Assembly (NCBI GenBank): GCA_947628085.1 | Contig: CANQYM010000012.1 | Coordinates: 1 to 39,980, forward strand | DNA length: 39,980 nt | Source of the DNA: an uncultured Clostridia bacterium | Lineage (GTDB): Bacteria > Bacillota > Clostridia > TANB77 > CAG-508 | Reading direction: 5' to 3' | Shown: positions 1 through 7,626 of the stretch, in pieces | How positions within the stretch are numbered: position 1 is the stretch's first letter | Layout of the letters: each line of letters opens with the position of its first letter | Made by a program: the position numbers and the translations under genes | Notes under the pieces: generated by a model | The model's input: only the letters and a program-made list of their open reading frames with translations | The model's database searches: none | Told to the model about the DNA's origin: nothing

Positions 1-1572
1 GTAACTCTAAGATTTGGAAAAAGAGTACTTTTTGAAGATGTTACAATTAAATTTACAAAAGGAAATTGTTATGGATTAATTGGTGCAAATGGTGCTGGTA
101 AATCTACTTTTTTAAAAATTCTATCAGGAGAAATTGAACCTAATAAAGGTGAAGTTATATTAGATAAAGGTGAAAGATTATCTGTATTAAAACAAGACCA
201 CTATGCTTTTGAAGGATATACTGTTATAGATACTGTAATGATGGGAAATAGTGAACTTTATAGAATTATGAAAGAAAAAGATAGCATTTATAGCAAACCA
301 GATTTTTCAGAAGAAGATGGAATGAAGGCCGCAAAATTAGAAGAAAGATTTGCGGAATTAGATGGTTGGAATGCAGAATCAGATGCTGCTAAAATGCTTA
401 ATGATTTAGGAATAGATAGTGATTTACACTATAAATATATGAGTGAAATAGAAGCAAAAGATAAAGTTAAAGTACTTCTAGCACAAGCATTATTTGGAAA
501 TCCAGATGTCCTTCTATTAGACGAGCCTACAAACGATTTAGATATAAAAACAATAAACTGGTTACAAGACTTTTTAATAGATTTTGAAAATACAGTAATT
601 GTTGTATCACATGATAGATATTTTTTAAATAAAGTTTGCACACACATTGCAGATGTTGATTTTGGAAAAATCAAAGTATATCCAGGAAATTATGATTTCT
701 GGTATGAATCTAGTCAGCTTGCTTTAAAACAAATGAGAGAAGCTAATAAGAAAAAGGAAGAAAGAATAAAAGAATTGCAAGAATTCATTGCTAGATTTAG
801 TGCAAATGCTTCAAAATCAAAACAAGCAACTTCTAGAAAAAAATCTTTAGAGAAAATAGAATTAGAAGAAATAAAACCTTCAAACAGAAAATATCCATAT
901 ATTGATTTTAAATGTGATAGAGAGCAAGGAAAAGAAATATTAGAAGTAAAAAATATTTCTAAAACTATAAATGGAGAGAAAATATTAGACAACATTAGTT
1001 TTACAGTAAAAAGAGAAGATAAAATAGCTCTTCTTTCAGATAATGAAATTGCAAAAACAGTGTTGTTTCAAATTATAGCTGGAGAAATAGAGCCAGATGA
1101 AGGAGAACTTGTTTGGGGAACAACTATTACTAAAGATTATTTCCCAAAAGATAATAATTATTTATTTAATAGTGATTTAAACCTAACAGATTGGCTTCGC
1201 CAATACTCTAAAGATCCAGATGAAACTTATGTAAGAAGTTTTTTAGGAAGAATGCTTTTCTCTGGAGAAGAGGCACTTAAAAAAGTAAATGTCCTTTCAG
1301 GAGGAGAAAAAGTAAGGTGCGTACTTTCAAAATTAATGCTTTCAGGTGCAAATTTCTTAATTTTTGATGAACCAACAAACCATTTAGATATGGAATCAAT
1401 TACAGCATTAAATGATGGTATGCAAAAATATAAAGGAATTATGATGTTTACATCACATGATCATCAATTAACACAAACAGTTGCAAATAAAATTATAGAT
1501 ATTACAGGAAATAAAGTTGTTGTTAGAGAATGTACTTATGATGAATATTTAGAAGAACAAGGTAATGCTTAA
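1..1572 (+). CDS. ykpA: ABC-F family ATPase, YkpA/YbiT type (5' end outside window)
   Basis: The reading frame is open from base 1, so the gene starts just upstream; by comparison with YkpA only about six residues are missing. ABC-F proteins are soluble twin-ATPase factors that act on the ribosome rather than in transport. The first nucleotide-binding domain has a Walker A (GANGAGKST) and a Walker B LLLDEPTNDLD followed by SHDR. The linker carries the family stretch RFSANASKSKQATSRKK. The second domain has LSGGEK, LIFDEPTNHLD and SHDH. Two motifs are degenerate: the first-domain signature reads EIEAKDK, and the second Walker A reads LSDNEIAKT, without the GxxGxGKS/T pattern. From memory, B. 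subtilis YkpA has a similarly eroded second Walker A, so that loss may be a subfamily trait. A terminator follows the stop codon. The family call is firm; the exact ribosomal role is not known. Confidence 0.9.
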   Translation, partial: VTLRFGKRVLFEDVTIKFTKGNCYGLIGANGAGKSTFLKILSGEIEPNKGEVILDKGERLSVLKQDHYAFEGYTVIDTVMMGNSELYRIMKEKDSIYSKPDFSEEDGMKAAKLEERFAELDGWNAESDAAKMLNDLGIDSDLHYKYMSEIEAKDKVKVLLAQALFGNPDVLLLDEPTNDLDIKTINWLQDFLIDFENTVIVVSHDRYFLNKVCTHIADVDFGKIKVYPGNYDFWYESSQLALKQMREANKKKEERIKELQEFIARFSANASKSKQATSRKKSLEKIELEEIKPSNRKYPYIDFKCDREQGKEILEVKNISKTINGEKILDNISFTVKREDKIALLSDNEIAKTVLFQIIAGEIEPDEGELVWGTTITKDYFPKDNNYLFNSDLNLTDWLRQYSKDPDETYVRSFLGRMLFSGEEALKKVNVLSGGEKVRCVLSKLMLSGANFLIFDEPTNHLDMESITALNDGMQKYKGIMMFTSHDHQLTQTVANKIIDITGNKVVVRECTYDEYLEEQGNA

Positions 1573-1578
1573 AAAAGA

Positions 1579-1614
1579 AAGTTCTATTATATCATTATAA
1601 TAGAACTTGTTTTA
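1579..1614 (+). terminator. Rho-independent terminator of the ABC-F gene
   Basis: A 13-bp perfect stem (1579-1591 with 1596-1608, loop TCAT) is followed by GTTTTAT. It begins 7 nt after the ABC-F stop codon and separates this gene from tex. Confidence 0.85.
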
Positions 1615-1638
1615 TATAATAAAAAGTGAGGTAAGAAA

Positions 1639-3798
1639 GTGGATAAAATATTTAAAAAAATTGCTGAGGAGCTTAACATTAGAGATACTCAAGTTGAGGC
1701 AACAGTAAAACTAATTGATGAAGGAAATACAATTCCTTTTATAGCACGTTATAGAAAAGAAGTTACAGGAAATTTAAGCGATGAAGTTTTAAGAGATTTA
1801 GATGAAAGACTTACGTATTTAAGAAATTTGGAAAATAGAAAAGAAGAAATTATAAGACTTATTGATGAACAAGGAAAACTAACAGATGAATTAACAATTA
1901 AAATTGCAAGCACTATGGTTTTATCTGAACTTGAAGATATATATAGACCATTTAGACCTAAAAAAAGAACAAGAGCTACAATAGCAAAAGAGAAAGGGCT
2001 AGAACCACTAGCAAATATTATTTATTTACAACTAGAAAAAAGAGATTTATATGAAGTAGCAAAAGAATATATAAACGAAGAAAAAGGTGTAGAAAACGAA
2101 AATGATGCAATTCAAGGAGCCCTAGATATAATTGCAGAAAATATTGCAGATGACGCAGATTATAGAAAAAAAATAAAATCATTTTGCTTTAGAGAAGCAG
2201 TTATTACAAGCAAAGCTGTAGATGAAGAAAAGAAATCTCCTTATGAAATGTATTATGATTTTAAAGAAGGAATACTTAAAATTCCAAGTCATAGAATTTT
2301 AGCTATAAACAGGGGAGAAAAAGAAGAATTTTTAAAAGTAAAAATTGAAAAACCAGATGATAAAATTTTAGATTATTTGAAAAAACAAATAATAAGAGAT
2401 TACAAAAGTCAGTTTAATGAACCACTTTCAAATGTAATTGAAGATTCATATAAAAGATTAATAGAGCCTTCTATTGAAAGAGAAATAAGATCAGACTTAA
2501 CAGAACGTTCAGAAGAAAAAGCAATAAAAGTATTTGGAAAAAATGCGAAACAGCTTTTACTTCAACCACCAATTAAGGAAATGACTGTTATGGGATTTGA
2601 CCCAGCATATAGAACTGGTTGCAAAATTGCTGTTATAGATAAAACAGGAAAGCTTTTAGATACAGCAACAGTTTATCCAACAGAACCACAAAATGATACG
2701 GAAGGTGCTAAAAACACATTAAAAGCACTTATTTTAAAACATAATGTAAATATGATTGCAATTGGAAACGGAACAGCTTCACGTGAATCTGAAACTTTTG
2801 TATCTAATATGATAAAAGAAATTACAGGAAATATTTATTATGCAATAGTTAGTGAAGCTGGAGCATCTGTTTATTCTGCTTCTAAACTTGCAACAGAAGA
2901 ATATCCAGATATAAATGTTTCTTTAAGAGGGGCAATTTCAATAGCAAGAAGACTTCAAGATCCGCTTTCAGAACTTGTTAAAATAGATCCAAAAGCAATA
3001 GGTGTAGGACAATATCAGCATGATGTTGACCAAAAGAAATTATCTGAAAGCTTAACTGGTGTTGTAGAAGATGCAGTTAACTCTGTAGGAGTTGATGTTA
3101 ACACTGCTACACCATCACTACTTTCTTATGTTTCAGGAATAAACGGAACAATAGCTAAAAATATTGTTAAATATAGAGATGAAAATGGTGAAATAAAGCA
3201 AAGAAAAGACTTGCTTAAAGTTCCAAAATTAGGACCTACTGCATATAAGCAATGTGCGGGATTTATTCGTATATTTAATGGAAAAAATCCTTTAGAAGGT
3301 ACGGCAGTTCACCCAGAAAGTTATGAAGTTGCCGAAAAGTTATTAACAAAATTGGGATATTCTGTGGAAAACTTAACTCAAAAAGATAAAGTAGAAAGCT
3401 TAAAAAATGATTTAAACAAGATTGATATTCCTAAAATGGCAGAAGAATTAGATGTTGGAAGTCTTACACTAAAAGATATTATCGAAGAACTTTCAAAACC
3501 AGGAAGAGATCCTAGAGAAGACTTACCAAAACCAATACTAAGAAGTGATGTTTTGAAATTTGACGATTTACAAGAGGGAATGGAACTTACGGGAACAGTT
3601 AGAAACGTTATAGATTTTGGTGCATTTGTAGACATTGGAGTTAAACATGATGGACTAGTTCATATTTCAGAAATGGCAGATAAATATGTAAGAAATCCTT
3701 CAGAAATAGTTTCAGTTGGAGATATAGTGAAAGTAAAGGTTATAGGGATTGATAGGGAGAAACAAAAAGTAAGCTTAAGTATGAAAATTAATAAATAA
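1639..3798 (+). CDS. tex: Tex, S1-domain RNA-binding transcription accessory protein
   Basis: The 719-residue product matches the full-length Tex family. Tex is a cytoplasmic nucleic-acid-binding protein tied to transcription and RNA metabolism. Visible parts in order are the N-terminal helical region (TIPFIARYRKEVTGNL), a YqgF/RNase H-like core from about residue 318 (MGFDPAYRTGCKIAVID), helix-hairpin-helix segments from about residue 490 (PSLLSYVSGINGTIAKNIV, VPKLGPTAYKQCAGFIRI), and a C-terminal S1 domain from about residue 645 (GTVRNVIDFGAFVDIG, DGLVHISEMAD). The start is GTG at 1639, preceded by a GAGGTAAG Shine-Dalgarno. No clear terminator follows the stop, so some transcription could run into the GC-rich island behind it. 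Confidence 0.95.
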   Translation: MDKIFKKIAEELNIRDTQVEATVKLIDEGNTIPFIARYRKEVTGNLSDEVLRDLDERLTYLRNLENRKEEIIRLIDEQGKLTDELTIKIASTMVLSELEDIYRPFRPKKRTRATIAKEKGLEPLANIIYLQLEKRDLYEVAKEYINEEKGVENENDAIQGALDIIAENIADDADYRKKIKSFCFREAVITSKAVDEEKKSPYEMYYDFKEGILKIPSHRILAINRGEKEEFLKVKIEKPDDKILDYLKKQIIRDYKSQFNEPLSNVIEDSYKRLIEPSIEREIRSDLTERSEEKAIKVFGKNAKQLLLQPPIKEMTVMGFDPAYRTGCKIAVIDKTGKLLDTATVYPTEPQNDTEGAKNTLKALILKHNVNMIAIGNGTASRESETFVSNMIKEITGNIYYAIVSEAGASVYSASKLATEEYPDINVSLRGAISIARRLQDPLSELVKIDPKAIGVGQYQHDVDQKKLSESLTGVVEDAVNSVGVDVNTATPSLLSYVSGINGTIAKNIVKYRDENGEIKQRKDLLKVPKLGPTAYKQCAGFIRIFNGKNPLEGTAVHPESYEVAEKLLTKLGYSVENLTQKDKVESLKNDLNKIDIPKMAEELDVGSLTLKDIIEELSKPGRDPREDLPKPILRSDVLKFDDLQEGMELTGTVRNVIDFGAFVDIGVKHDGLVHISEMADKYVRNPSEIVSVGDIVKVKVIGIDREKQKVSLSMKINK

Positions 3799-3841
3799 TT
3801 TGAAAAAGATAACAAAATGCAAACAAATTTTACATAAATAG

Positions 3842-3870
3842 TTGACTTTAAAAATAAAAATAATTATAAT
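3842..3870 (+). promoter_or_regulatory. Sigma-A promoter of GC-rich island 1
   Basis: TTGACT (3842-3847), a 17-nt AT-rich spacer and a perfect TATAAT (3865-3870) lie directly upstream of the GC-rich stretch. Transcription would begin near 3877, at the base of a hairpin GTTGGG/CCCGAC (3877-3882 with 3892-3897). Confidence 0.85.
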
Positions 3871-3922
3871 AGACATGTTGGGGGCTAGGCACCCGACTAA
3901 AAAAAACAAGGAGGATCCCACA

Positions 3923-4117
3923 ATGTGCACCAACAACGAACGGAACCGGGACAACCAGATCACGATTAACATCGAGATCGTGATCACGATCCACAAGGTG
4001 AGCTCTCCCGACGAACGGGAAGAACGCGAACGCGTTCGCGAGTTTACCAACAACCTCTCCAAGGAGGTGAACGACGTGAACGGTCCCAGGGACTATCCCT
4101 CTTCCTACGAAAGGTAG
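3923..4117 (+). CDS. Orphan 64-aa protein with GC-rich codon use (island 1)
   Basis: The product is not recognised. It is 64 residues, highly charged and Asn/Glu/Arg-rich, with one alternating beta-like stretch (QITINIEIVITIHK) and an Arg/Glu-rich middle (DEREERERVREF). It has no membrane segment or signal peptide. The ATG at 3923 is chosen because AAGGAGG (3908-3914) lies 8 nt upstream; the frame is open further upstream but without a ribosome site. Third positions are mostly G or C (AAC, GAC, ATC, GAG, CGG, CGC), opposite to the neighbours, which suggests transfer or special selection. Palindromes inside the frame may mean that RNA structure rather than protein is what is conserved. Coding status is therefore uncertain. 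Confidence 0.55.
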   Translation: MCTNNERNRDNQITINIEIVITIHKVSSPDEREERERVREFTNNLSKEVNDVNGPRDYPSSYER

Positions 4118-4302
4118 GGAGAAAAGACCAGACAACGTGGACGAAGGAAATCACATCCGCGGCCACTAGTCTCTGGTCAGGCGCACGCCAAGATGCTCTG
4201 CTAGAAGTTCGAAAGGACTATAAAGCGAGTAAACTGGCAAAGGGGATTAAGTGAAAAGGAAGAGGAGAGATATAAACTCCAAAACACCATTCACTGAACT
4301 CC

Positions 4303-4345
4303 AAAAAGGCGGCACCGCATACTAGCGGGGCCGCCGTCCTTTTTA
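4303..4345 (+). terminator. Bidirectional terminator between island 1 and the convergent yycJ-like gene
   Basis: GGCGGC (4308-4313) pairs with GCCGCC (4330-4335), flanked by AAAAA on the left and a T run from 4340 on the right. The T run overlaps the stop codon of the minus-strand hydrolase gene at 4343, so the hairpin can serve both directions. Confidence 0.85.
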
Positions 4346-5131
4346 TATACTAATTATTTTACTAGGTTCATTTCTTTTTGCAACATTTAATTTAATAGTA
4401 TTTATATCAGAATTATTATTCATCAGTTCTTCTGCAACTGTTTTATATGCAAGTTCTGGAAAATTATTTTCTTTGCTTAAATGTCCTAACATAACTTGTT
4501 TTAAATCTTTTTTCATTAAATAAGAAATCGTTTTTCCAGCATCTTCGTTAGATAAATGACCATATGGACCTTTAATTCTTTGTTTTAAGGCAAATGGATA
4601 TCTAGAAACATTTAACATTTCAGGCTCATAATTTGACTCTAATAGAATGAAAGAACTTTGCTCCAATTCTTGCAAAGTAGAAGTATCCATATGTCCAATA
4701 TCTGTTGCAATACTCATCTTTTTCTTTCCATTATGTATATTAAAACCACAAGGATTTGCTGCATCATGAGGAATAGAAAAAGGATGTATTTCTAAATCGT
4801 TTATTAAAAAATCTTCATTAACATTAAAGTAATTTATGTTTGATGGAGATATTTTTTGTTTTGTGCTCTCCATTGCATTCCATGTTTCTATATTTGCATA
4901 AACAGGAATATTAAATTTTTGAGATACCATTCCTAAACTTTGTATATGATCGGAGTGTTCATGTGTAATTAAAATAGCATCAATTTCTTCGATTGATGAA
5001 GATATTGATGCCAAACCTTCACAAATTTTTTTACAACTTGTTCCACAGTCGACTAAAATTTTGGTATTTTTTGAGCTTACAAATAAACAATTACCAGAAC
5101 TACCACTATACAAGCTACAAAATTTTAACAT
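4343..5131 (-). CDS. yycJ: MBL-fold metallo-hydrolase, YycJ/WalJ-like
   Basis: A 262-aa cytoplasmic metallo-beta-lactamase-fold protein. The N-terminus (CSLYSGSSGNCLFV) and the metal motif THEHSDH are typical of the YycJ/WalJ branch, whose members are viewed as nucleases or hydrolases linked to cell-wall and DNA homeostasis in Firmicutes. Further metal-ligand candidates are the His of GHMDTS and of LGHLSKEN near the C-terminus. It lies 18 nt downstream of murA on the same strand, so the two are probably co-transcribed. It is not next to walKR here, so its link to that system is only by family resemblance. Confidence 0.85.
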   Translation of the reverse strand: MLKFCSLYSGSSGNCLFVSSKNTKILVDCGTSCKKICEGLASISSSIEEIDAILITHEHSDHIQSLGMVSQKFNIPVYANIETWNAMESTKQKISPSNINYFNVNEDFLINDLEIHPFSIPHDAANPCGFNIHNGKKKMSIATDIGHMDTSTLQELEQSSFILLESNYEPEMLNVSRYPFALKQRIKGPYGHLSNEDAGKTISYLMKKDLKQVMLGHLSKENNFPELAYKTVAEELMNNNSDINTIKLNVAKRNEPSKIISI

Positions 5132-5149
5132 ATTTTATTCTTAGCCCCT

Positions 5150-6412
5150 TTATTCTTCATTAACTCTTTCTATTTTTGCACCTAAGTTTCTAAATTTTTG
5201 TTCGATATTTTCATATCCTCTATCTATATAATTTAAATTATATATTTCAGTTTTTCCCTTAGCTACAATACCAGCAATTATAAGTGCGGCGCCAGCTCTT
5301 AAATCTGTAGCATAAACAGGTGCAGCAACTAGTTCATTAACTCCTTCAAAAAAGGCAGTTTTTCCTTGAGCTGTGATTTTAGCTCCCATTTTATTAAGTT
5401 CAGCTGTATATTGGAATCTTGATTCCCAAATACTTTCATTTATTATACTTGTTCCTTCTGAAATAGAAAGAAGCACACCCATTTGAGGTTGTAAATCTGT
5501 AGGAAAACCAGGATATGGTAAAGTTTTAATGTTGGCTTTATGTGTTCTTTTTGAATACCAAACTCTTAAATGATCACCATTAGCATCAACATTTCCACCC
5601 ATTTCTACAACTTTTGCTATTATTGATTCTAAGTGCTTTGTTATACAATTTTTTATTATAATGTCACCTTTTGAGGCGATTGCAGCAAGCATAAAAGTAC
5701 CAGCTTCAATTTGATCAGGAACTACAGAGTATGTAGCATTTCCTTTTAATTCTTTTACACCATTTATTTTTATAACATCGGTTCCAGCGCCTCTAATGTC
5801 TGCTCCCATTGTATTTAAAAAGTTAGCAACATCAACAATATGTGGTTCTTTTGCAGCATTATCAATAACTGTAATGCCCTCTGCTAAAACAGAAGCAAGC
5901 ATAGCATTAATAGTTGCTCCAACAGAAACAACATCCATATATATAGAAGTTCCTTTTAATCTTTTTGCTTTAGCTGTAATATTTCCATTTGAAACATCAA
6001 CAGTAGCACCAAGAGCTTCAAAAGTTTTAATGTGTTGATCTATAGGTCTTGCACCTAAATTACAACCACCAGGAATTCCTACTTGAGCACTTCTAGTTCT
6101 TCCAAGTAAGGCTCCTAATAAATAGTAAGATGCTCTAAACTTTCTTGTTGTTTCTAAAGGTATTTTATTAGAACTTATGTTGCGTGTATCAATTGTTATT
6201 TCATGCTCACTATTCCAAGTTATTTGAGCACCTATTTCTTTTAATATATCACAATATAATCTTACATCACTTATATTAGGTAAATTTTCTATTGTACAAA
6301 TTCCATTTATTAATAAGGTAGCTGGTATTATTGCAACAGCAGCGTTTTTAGCACCGCTAATTACTACTTCACCCTTTAGAGGTGTTTTTCCAGTAATAAC
6401 TAATTTTTCCAA
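5150..6412 (-). CDS. murA: UDP-N-acetylglucosamine 1-carboxyvinyltransferase (MurA)
   Basis: MurA transfers enolpyruvate from PEP to UDP-GlcNAc, the first committed step of peptidoglycan synthesis, in the cytoplasm. The TTG start at 6412 is preferred because GGGGG (6421-6425) lies 8 nt upstream and the product then begins LEKLVITG, like other MurA proteins; a longer reading frame to 6478 would add an unusual hydrophobic extension. The protein is 420 residues, the normal length. Lys22 and Asn23 (SGAKNAA) and Cys117 (GGCNLGARPID) match the substrate-binding pair and the active-site Cys that fosfomycin alkylates. The downstream yycJ-like gene follows after 18 nt. Confidence 0.95.
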   Translation of the reverse strand: MEKLVITGKTPLKGEVVISGAKNAAVAIIPATLLINGICTIENLPNISDVRLYCDILKEIGAQITWNSEHEITIDTRNISSNKIPLETTRKFRASYYLLGALLGRTRSAQVGIPGGCNLGARPIDQHIKTFEALGATVDVSNGNITAKAKRLKGTSIYMDVVSVGATINAMLASVLAEGITVIDNAAKEPHIVDVANFLNTMGADIRGAGTDVIKINGVKELKGNATYSVVPDQIEAGTFMLAAIASKGDIIIKNCITKHLESIIAKVVEMGGNVDANGDHLRVWYSKRTHKANIKTLPYPGFPTDLQPQMGVLLSISEGTSIINESIWESRFQYTAELNKMGAKITAQGKTAFFEGVNELVAAPVYATDLRAGAALIIAGIVAKGKTEIYNLNYIDRGYENIEQKFRNLGAKIERVNEE

Positions 6413-6468
6413 AATATATACCCCCAAAAATTTTGCTTTAAAAACAAGCAAAAAAATACTCATTAGGA

Positions 6469-6497
6469 AATATATCATAAAAATAAAAGTTTTACAA
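6469..6497 (-). promoter_or_regulatory. Putative promoter of murA-yycJ
   Basis: On the minus strand TTGTAA (6497-6492), a 17-nt spacer and TATATT (6474-6469) with an upstream TGA giving an extended -10. This would place the transcript start about 45 nt upstream of the TTG start codon of murA. Confidence 0.55.
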
Positions 6498-6543
6498 TAT
6501 TTTTTACAATATTTTAAACTATATTAAAAAATAAAACAATTTA

Positions 6544-6704
6544 ATTCCTTATAGTATTTATATTTATAAAAGTAGAGATTTGGTGTCGCAATCTTCTTTT
6601 TTAAAATAAAAGAAAAAGGAAGATTGCTCCAATCGCCCTTCGCTCATGCTTCGGTTGGTCGCTTACGCATCTCTACTTTTATAAATATAAATACTATAAG
6701 GAAT
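6544..6704. repeat. Large palindromic element with 36-bp perfect arms (MITE-like or giant hairpin)
   Basis: The stretch between murA and spoIIR is 345 nt and this element fills nearly half of it. The arms 6544-6579 and 6669-6704 are perfect inverted repeats over 36 bp. Inside are a second hairpin (GCAATCTTC at about 6588-6596 pairing with GAAGATTGC at about 6619-6627) and a GC-richer part with CCAATCGC and GGTTGG. There is no ORF. It may be a non-autonomous mobile element, a REP-like repeat or an elaborate terminator for spoIIR, which reads toward it. The rest of the gap, 6413-6543 and 6705-6757, holds only the murA leader and promoter and AT-rich sequence. Confidence 0.8.
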
Positions 6705-6757
6705 AGAATAAGCTTATTTTAAAATAAATTAGATAATTTTATTTTAAATAAATTAAA

Positions 6758-7369
6758 CTATTTTGAAAACATTTCTACTAGTTTAAATTTCAATCTTATG
6801 GTTTCAGAATAATCTGTTATAATAGAAAATTCTTCAGAATTTAAATTTTCTTTAAGAGATTCTTCTGATGAATCATCAACTACTCCTGATGAAATATCTA
6901 CAAAGCAAAGTGGTGGGAAAAGAGAGCACCACCAATTATTTCCTTTTGCTTCACCTATTTCAATTTTTAAAGCATCATAATATCCAGCTGGAAGTGAAAT
7001 GTTACCATATTCTTTTGTTGGAAAATAAAAGTTTCCTATTTCTAAATTTACAGGGTAGTTATATCCTGCTAAATGTATTGTGTTAGAAGCAATTTCTTCA
7101 AATTTTGCTAAATTATTTTTTGTAAGTTCTATTGCTTCTTGTTTTGTTAAGCCATCATAAGAAAGAGTATTCATATAGTTTAAAATTTCATCTCTAACCT
7201 TTAATTTTAGAGCTTGATCTTCTGTAGAGTTACTATTTGCTAAAATATGAAGTCTAAAAAAATTATTAGAAATATCTGTAAAAACAGTTTCTGCATAAGA
7301 TGAAATTGTTGTGAATATAAAAGCTAAAAATAAGAAAGTTAATAAAAGAGTAAGTTTTATTTTTTTCAT
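6758..7369 (-). CDS. spoIIR: Stage II sporulation protein R (SpoIIR)
   Basis: SpoIIR is the forespore-made secreted signal that triggers SpoIIGA to process pro-sigma-E in the mother cell. The 203-aa product has an N-terminal signal peptide or membrane anchor (KKIKLTLLLTFLFLAFIFTT) and the conserved SpoIIR blocks FRLHILANSNSTEDQALKLK and GNNWWCSLFPPLCFVD. Length and motifs are normal for the family. It appears to be a single gene. Its presence is the best evidence in the window that the organism forms endospores. No convincing sigma-F promoter was identified upstream; an inverted repeat lies there instead. Confidence 0.95.
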   Translation of the reverse strand: MKKIKLTLLLTFLFLAFIFTTISSYAETVFTDISNNFFRLHILANSNSTEDQALKLKVRDEILNYMNTLSYDGLTKQEAIELTKNNLAKFEEIASNTIHLAGYNYPVNLEIGNFYFPTKEYGNISLPAGYYDALKIEIGEAKGNNWWCSLFPPLCFVDISSGVVDDSSEESLKENLNSEEFSIITDYSETIRLKFKLVEMFSK

Positions 7370-7397
7370 GTTATTTAAAATACCAATCCTTTCTCAT

Positions 7398-7427
7398 ATT
7401 GTGGTATTTTAAGCAAAATTCCACAAT
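7398..7427. repeat. Inverted repeat upstream of spoIIR
   Basis: TTGTGGTATTTT (7399-7410) and AAAATTCCACAA (7415-7426) form a 13-bp inverted repeat with one mismatch, counting the flanking A-T pair, and a 4-nt loop. It lies about 30-58 nt upstream of the spoIIR start. It could be an operator or an RNA hairpin in the leader. A TATAAT-like box lies just beyond it on the minus strand. Confidence 0.5.
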
Positions 7428-7561
7428 TATTATATATTTCTAAGTATTTGCAAAAAAAGAAAAAATATTCAAAATTTTTGTCAAGAGAAATAAAGTTAAG
7501 CAAATCTTTGAAGTCTTAATAATAAGTTAATTTTATGTCGAAAAATAGAGCACGATTTAAA

Positions 7562-7590
7562 TTGACCGTGCAATTTTGTAATGTTAAAAT
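7562..7590 (+). promoter_or_regulatory. Putative sigma-A promoter of the 7627 gene
   Basis: TTGACC (7562-7567), 17-nt spacer, TAAAAT (7585-7590). The -35 lies inside a GCACG...CGTGC inverted repeat (about 7550-7571), which might be an operator. Confidence 0.6.
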
Positions 7591-7626
7591 TAAAATAATT
7601 TAAAAATATATGGAGGTTAGGTTTAT

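Larger units (their letters stand above)
3877..4345 (+). ncRNA. GC-rich island 1: candidate structured RNA, about 470 nt, also carrying a small ORF
   Basis: This transcription unit is strikingly GC-rich in a very AT-rich genome, a well-known mark of structured RNA in AT-rich bacteria. It has its own promoter and a strong terminator. Hairpins seen: 3877-3897; perfect 16-nt palindromes at 3976-3991 and 4025-4040; TCCCG/CGGGA at 4006-4020; an 8-bp stem with loop GAAAG at 4101-4121; GACCAGA/TCTGGTC (4126-4132 with 4172-4178) enclosing GTGG/CCAC; AGTTC-GAAA-GGACT with a GNRA tetraloop at 4206-4219; AGTGA/TCACT (4250-4254 with 4291-4295) enclosing GGAG/CTCC. The 5' half also holds a 64-codon ORF with an excellent ribosome site, so the unit may be an mRNA with a structured 3' part, a structured RNA, or both. 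No match to a known RNA class is claimed. Confidence 0.5.

Noticed and set aside
3848..4135. Minus-strand 95-codon open frame across island 1, and upstream extension of the plus ORF to 3842
   Set aside because: No start signals on the minus strand. The plus extension starts inside the -35 box and upstream of the predicted transcript start.
4063..4253. Possible -1 frameshift extension of the island 1 ORF into a second open frame ending at 4253
   Set aside because: The second frame has no ATG/GTG/TTG start. The codons at the overlap (TAC GAA AGG TAG) do not form a slippery site that would keep pairing after a -1 slip. An open frame of this length is not surprising in GC-rich sequence.
5150..6478. 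MurA start at the upstream frame limit (6478)
   Set aside because: It would add 22 mostly hydrophobic residues not found in MurA and would overlap the predicted -10 box. The TTG at 6412 has a GGGGG site at ideal distance.
6545..6703. Palindromic element interpreted as a simple terminator of spoIIR
   Set aside because: The arms are 36 bp and exact, the interior has its own hairpin and GC-rich core, and no T run directly follows the stem. A plain terminator does not explain it, though termination activity remains possible.
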